Below are positions 31,380 to 64,000 of a DNA stretch of 64,000 nt, in pieces. The first letter of the stretch is position 1. The number at the start of each line of letters is the position of its first letter. This DNA comes from Channallabes apus (lineage: Eukaryota; Chordata; Actinopteri; Siluriformes; Clariidae): the NCBI GenBank assembly GCA_030522415.1, contig CM060131.1, forward strand, positions 5,877,203 through 5,941,202, written 5' to 3'. A program made the position numbers and the translations under genes. Below the pieces are notes generated by a model that was given only the letters and a program-made list of their open reading frames with translations, had not been told where the DNA came from and searched no databases.

Positions 31380-31690
31380 TCATTGCTCTTTAGTAACCGC
31401 TTTATCCTGATTTGGTTCTTGGTGCATGTGGAGTTTATCCAGGAAACCTGGATATGAGACTGAAATACACTCCAGATGGAATGCCAGTGATACCTTGGAT
31501 GGCATGTGCAATGCGCGTACACACATCTAGAGCCAATTTAGCATGGGCAGTCCACCTGCTGGCATGTTTTGAGAGGTGGGAGGAAACTGGAGAACCTGAA
31601 GAAAACCTATGTGAGCACAGGAGGATCACAGGAAATGCTGCACAGCCAGTAAGCTCAGCTCGGGATCCAAACCAGGGACTCTGAAGCTGT
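31380..31690 (-). mobile_element. Degenerate SINE (minus strand)
   Basis: Words matching the reverse of the 27.9-kb SINE are present: AACCGCTTTATCCTGA, TAGAGCCAATTTAGCATG, GTGGGAGGAAACTGGAGAAC and GGATCCAAACCAGGGACT (reversed box B). The 90-codon open frame across it is not a gene. Confidence 0.6.
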
Positions 31691-31699
31691 CAGACAAGC

Positions 31700-33410
31700 T
31701 GGACAAGTAGGACGTACACATTAGAAAACTGTTATGGGAAATATGTTACTGTGTGGATGAGTTACTGGATATGATGTTGCAAGGAACTGAGCAGGGTGTA
31801 TATAAATCTCATTTTAACACTATTTGTGTGAGCTTTACTTAATAGATTTGTGTATAATAAGGCTCAACTTTGGGAATTTTTAAATCGGTGTTTATGATCA
31901 AGTAAAGACACCCGAGTGTATGTCTGGGAACGGTGTGTTACGAGGAATTCTAATGATTGCTGTGCGCATTAATCGAGAGCAGTTTATACAAAATACAGTT
32001 TTGAGCTTTCTGGATGTGAATGCAGCAATATTGGGTTCCCAGGGTGATGTTTTGTTGTTGTTGTGTGTGTATGAGTGTGCACTAGTGAGAGTGAGAAAAT
32101 AAAGCTTTTGTTCTCACCGAAACCCTGGACAACAATTGTTTAAAGCCCTCGAGAGCTGTGGAAGCGAGGGATGTGGAAACTGTAATAAAACTCTTTCCCC
32201 CATTGCTTCTCTCCACTGGGTGTGAGTGTATACATGTATGAGTGTGTGTGTGTGTGTGTAAGTGTGTTAGGGGAAAAATCTGCTTCAGGCTCAGATAAGC
32301 TTTTCTCCAGTGTCCAATCTGCGAAAAGAGGAATGGCTTGGACGCATAAACATGTCCTCGTCTCGCTCCCTTGTTGCCTGGAGACCTGGACGAGCTTTAA
32401 AAGAAAGGGGTCATAAAAGAAAAGTGTTGTGTGGATGTGTGTGTGGTTTGTGTTTGGATTCACCACCAGCAGTGCTACAACTGGTGACTGCTGCTTTTGT
32501 TCTTTGAGGACTTTTCCTCTGACTGTTTCTTAGAACTGCACTTAGCGTTGTGAGAATTTTAAGGAGTTTGTATTCCCACCTGCCCAACACTCAACTTTTT
32601 TCCGCTTCATCGCTAAAGATCCTTGCGAGAAGCTTTCATGTCCTGGAACCACTCCACACAAAGAGTGATAGGTAGGGGATATTTTTCTAGTCGTCTTATG
32701 TCACTTCATTGATTTCTATTGATGCCTCTCTTCAAACGAAGTGTATTAAACATTAACATTTAGATTTACTTTGCCAGTAGCAGATTTGTTGTTTAGAATT
32801 TTATTATAGTGAACAAAATCAATCGTTTGGTTCCTATTTATTAGTGCCTTTAGAGTTACTTTATATGGCATTAGTGGCTTTAGAATGACTTTATATGGCC
32901 TTCATATGGCTTTATGACGCTGATGCTATGGTGATGTTTGTTGTGTAATCTTATACAACAATGCTTTAAAAAAAACCCCGTTCTTCTACCCCCTTTTGTT
33001 GTTTTTCTCGTCCCCATTGCAAACAGACTTATGAATTGGGTATGTCACTATATCAGTATTTTCCAGTTCTTTTATTGATTTGATTTGACCTTTAATACTA
33101 TGAAAGAATATTATAGCTGTAGCGTTGCTTTGAAACATCTTGTGAAAAATGAGTAAATCACTTTGGTTGCCGGTATGAAAATCCACTTCACCTTTTTGAA
33201 TAATCCCAGTGATCACAGATAATAGATGGATTTTATGGTCATATTTACCACAATTAAACTTTCCATTAAGTTTTTTGATATAAAATGCTATATCATTATG
33301 TATAATGGAGGCATCCAGGCTTGCGGGAAAAGAAACATTTTTACAAACTTGCCAGTGATAGTTTAATTTATAGTTGTCTGAATATGAGAATTTTGTCATA
33401 GTGGAGTGAA
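31700..33410. other. Intergenic DNA upstream of WDR49
   Basis: No coding exon was found. The segment 32140-32671 is less AT-rich and includes a short (GT)n tract (32244-32258). It is listed separately as a possible promoter. Confidence 0.4.
32140..32671 (+). promoter_or_regulatory. Candidate WDR49 promoter and non-coding exon
   Basis: An X-box-like word GTTGCCTGGAGAC lies near 32372-32384, one base away from the RYYNCC-N-RGNAAC consensus bound by RFX factors. A donor-like GATAG/GTAGGG is at 32671/32672. The first WDR49 coding exon has an acceptor at 34583-34584, so a non-coding exon upstream is expected. The link is inference from position only. Confidence 0.25.
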
Positions 33411-33414
33411 TAAG

Positions 33415-33415
33415 G

Positions 33416-33466
<51 letters not shown>

Positions 33467-33470
33467 TTTT
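33415..33470. repeat. (CTTT)n microsatellite
   Basis: About 13 CTTT units, nearly uninterrupted. Confidence 0.97.
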
Positions 33471-33584
33471 ATGTTAAGCTAATAAGACTTAATAAGACTA
33501 CAAAAAATGTTCAAGATTAAATCAGACATATCAGAAATATCAGTTATGGACCCCGTCCATTGGCATATTATTTATTTTTCGAAT

Positions 33585-33715
33585 TATCCCAAGCCCGGAT
33601 AAAATGGGAGGGTTGCGTCAGGAAGGGCATCCGGTGTAAAACCTGTGCCAAGTTGTTGTGCGGACTGGATATTTTTGTCTGGAGCAGCCGAAAGACCACC
33701 AACAACATTGAGAAA
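33585..33715 (+). mobile_element. LINE 3'-end fragment, RTE-like
   Basis: CCCAAGCCCGGATAAAATGG, GGTTGCGTCAGGAAGGGCAT and CCGGTGTAAAACCTGTGCCA form a 3' UTR pattern common to RTE-type LINEs in fish. It is truncated and directly abuts the next SINE. Confidence 0.55.
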
Positions 33716-33719
33716 AAAA

Positions 33720-33972
33720 AACATCTGATTTCAGGGTCCAGGTTTGATTCCGGTCTGATCTTGGTCTGGGTTCTGTGTGCATGGAGTTTGTATGTTCTCC
33801 CTGTGTTTGATGGGTTTCCTTCGGGTACTCCAGTTTCCTCCCACAGTCCAAAGACATGCAGGTTGGATTTGTCACCCTGTCCAAGGTGTACCCTGCCTCG
33901 TGCCCCAAGTCTCCTGGGATAGGCCCCAGGCGCCCGCGACCCTGTATACAGGATAAAGTGATATAGATTATA
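33720..33972 (+). mobile_element. tRNA-related SINE, 5'-truncated
   Basis: The box B region is degenerate (GTCCAGGTTTGATTCCGGTC). The body has CATGGAGTTTGTATGTTCTC, TCCTCCCACAGTCCAAAGAC and CTCCTGGGATAGGCCCCAGG, with a CAGGATAAAGTGATATAG tail. Same family as the 27.9-kb copy, with the middle deleted. Confidence 0.7.
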
Positions 33973-34606
33973 TATATTGGAACTCCTTTATTTTAAATTA
34001 AACTTGCTTCTAAAAATTTGTGTTCTAAATGTTCCATCAATTCTGGCAGTGTCTCTTTGGGATCTTTGGGAGAGTGCTGCAGGCCAGTTGTCCTCTATTT
34101 TAGAAAAAGATAAACCTACATATATCCCCAGTATTATCTGTACTCGGAGATGACTCTTTAAACCCTCTTCACAAGAAACTACTACTGGCTTGCTTAAAAA
34201 AGGGTTTTCAAATTCCATATTAAGCCTTTTCCTTAAGGACTTAGTCTTTTTAAGTCTCTTTGCAGATAATCTTTTGTTGGAAAGGCCATTCCCAGGCTGC
34301 CTGATGCAAAAGTTACAGCTGTGGAATTTTTCTCTGAACTTACTGATTTATATTGTGCATATTTCTTTTAATGTTTTTTTTCCCCTATTTGTTGTTATGT
34401 GTTATTGTTATTTTTCATAAAATATGTGTTAATAATTTATAGGGATTCTAACATTAGTTAAGGCATCTTAGCAGTATTGATTCATAAACTCTCACCAGTC
34501 TAATCTGATGCTAGGCAGTAGAGTCAGTCTCTTTGTGAACTTTGCCATTTCCCCCCAAAGGAGTTGCACGCTTATGTCCTCTAGGTCTTGATTGACAGTT
34601 GAAACC

Positions 34607-62704
<28,098 letters not shown>

Positions 62705-64000
62705 GTAAGAGCACTAGCTAAAATATTTTGTTTTAGAAGATATTTAACATTTATTCAAGTGACTACCATAACTACAGCTTTTTCAAAGCTGCAAAGATAA
62801 ATAATTCCTTGTTGTGATTTTTTAATTGACATTCATAAACCTGAATTATGTCCCACACATCCCATTTTACTCTTGAAGAACTCTTGAAGAACTAGTTTTA
62901 GTGTAAATTAAATGTGTTAAATAAGATGTAAATTATGAAAGATTAAGAGCTTTTATCTTGCTACTATATAATACATCAGGTATATGTAACCTCCAAAAGT
63001 AAATCAGAACTGTGGTGATTTCCTCACCTTTTGCTGCTTCACCATACCAGTGATGATGAGTTTTATCTGGGTGACAATCAGGATTGCCCATGTCCATGAA
63101 ATAAAATGTCAAGCTGGTCTTTAGAGGAAAACAATATACAGTAGCAGTCAATTATGTGATATATCTGAAATGTCCCAAGCAATACAGTATTAAAATTTGA
63201 TATGTTCTGAATTCTGGATGGTATATAATATATAATAGCATTTTAATCAAAGTTAGAATGAACTGTCTAGGTCCGTCTAGTATTCTATGTTTGTCACACT
63301 TGAATATTATGACAACATTAAATTGTGCTTTCCCAGTTTCCTTAGTTCCAACTAAACTGAAATTGATCCTTGTGGCTTGTTTACTATTTGATTTGATTCA
63401 GTTTAGCACATAATTAAACATTTCCTGAGGGTCATGTTGAAAGGAGTGGGACTGAAAATGCACTTGGAAATACGGCAGTAGAAAACAAATCTTTGGCAAT
63501 CGTGTGCTCAAGGGGAAAAAAGGAAAAAAAAAAATAGGCATGGATAAAGTGGAGTCCATATGTAAATGATTACATAATTATATGAATGTCTGATTTAGTT
63601 TATTTACATCACAGGGGAAGAATTTGTTGTCACTACAAGGTGAAGCAGACGTGGAAGCAGACCAAAATCAGTGTTCCAAATTCTATTTAAAAAAACCCAA
63701 TGCATGCTTAAAAAGTCACTAGATTCTATTAGCCAACTTACATATTTATTGACATGCCATCAACAGTTGCATATTGAAACAAAAGTTCACATGGGGAAGA
63801 TTTTTTAAATAGAAAATAATAGATAATGGATAAAAATCTAGAAAATACTATGCATTGTATTAGGATTACAGGCAAAAAAAAAAATCAGTGGTTATGAGTT
63901 TTGAAGTAAAAATAGACATATGGAAAATGGTTACAACCTTTTCTTATGGCAAATATTGCCAAAAAGAGACTTTAAAATGAACAACGAAGAAGTGTACTAG
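62705..64000. other. WDR49 intron 13 (partial)
   Basis: No further exon matching WDR49 was found and no named repeat is recognised. Confidence 0.5.

Overview
The window is nuclear DNA from a ray-finned fish. Three things show this: spliced vertebrate genes with GT-AG introns, several Tc1-like DD34E transposon families of the kind common in teleosts, and dispersed tRNA-derived SINEs and L2/Rex-type LINE fragments. An otophysan such as a catfish is a reasonable guess from the repeat mix, but it is not proven. There are no bacterial operons, CRISPR arrays or viral genes.

Two host genes lie on the + strand. PDCD10 (CCM3) has its complete coding sequence in seven exons, 14110-22478, encoding 210 residues. 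A possible promoter and non-coding first exon sit near 1.6-2.1 kb. WDR49 follows in the same orientation. Thirteen coding exons (34607-62704) join in frame to 750 codons: an N-terminal EF-hand-like segment followed by WD repeats. Its 3' end lies beyond the right edge. The order and orientation PDCD10 then WDR49 match the human 3q26 locus, where SERPINI1 lies head-to-head with PDCD10. No SERPINI1 coding exon is visible here.

Layout: 1-0.91 kb, broken Tc1; 1.6-2.1 kb, promoter-like block; 5.5-6.4 kb, foldback MITE with TA duplications; 7.1-10.5 kb, SINE and then a Tc1 split by a LINE; 10.8-14.0 kb, LINE tail, a mixed-composition block, SINE and Tc1 relics; 14.0-22.9 kb, PDCD10; 23-34 kb, intergenic Tc1, mariner and SINE relics, including a nearly whole Tc1 at 28.9-30.5 kb; 34.6-62.7 kb, WDR49, whose 12.2-kb fourth coding intron holds a SINE, a LINE, an inverted second copy of the 29-kb Tc1 and further relics; 62.7-64 kb, intron.

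PDCD10 is a small adaptor of the CCM and STRIPAK/GCKIII kinase complexes. WDR49 is a poorly characterised WD-repeat protein. Nothing suggests that they share a pathway; what they share is conserved synteny. I found no convincing undescribed functional system. The most notable items are the nested and foldback transposons, the inverted Tc1 pair flanking WDR49 exons 1-4, and CA repeats pressed against splice sites in both genes.
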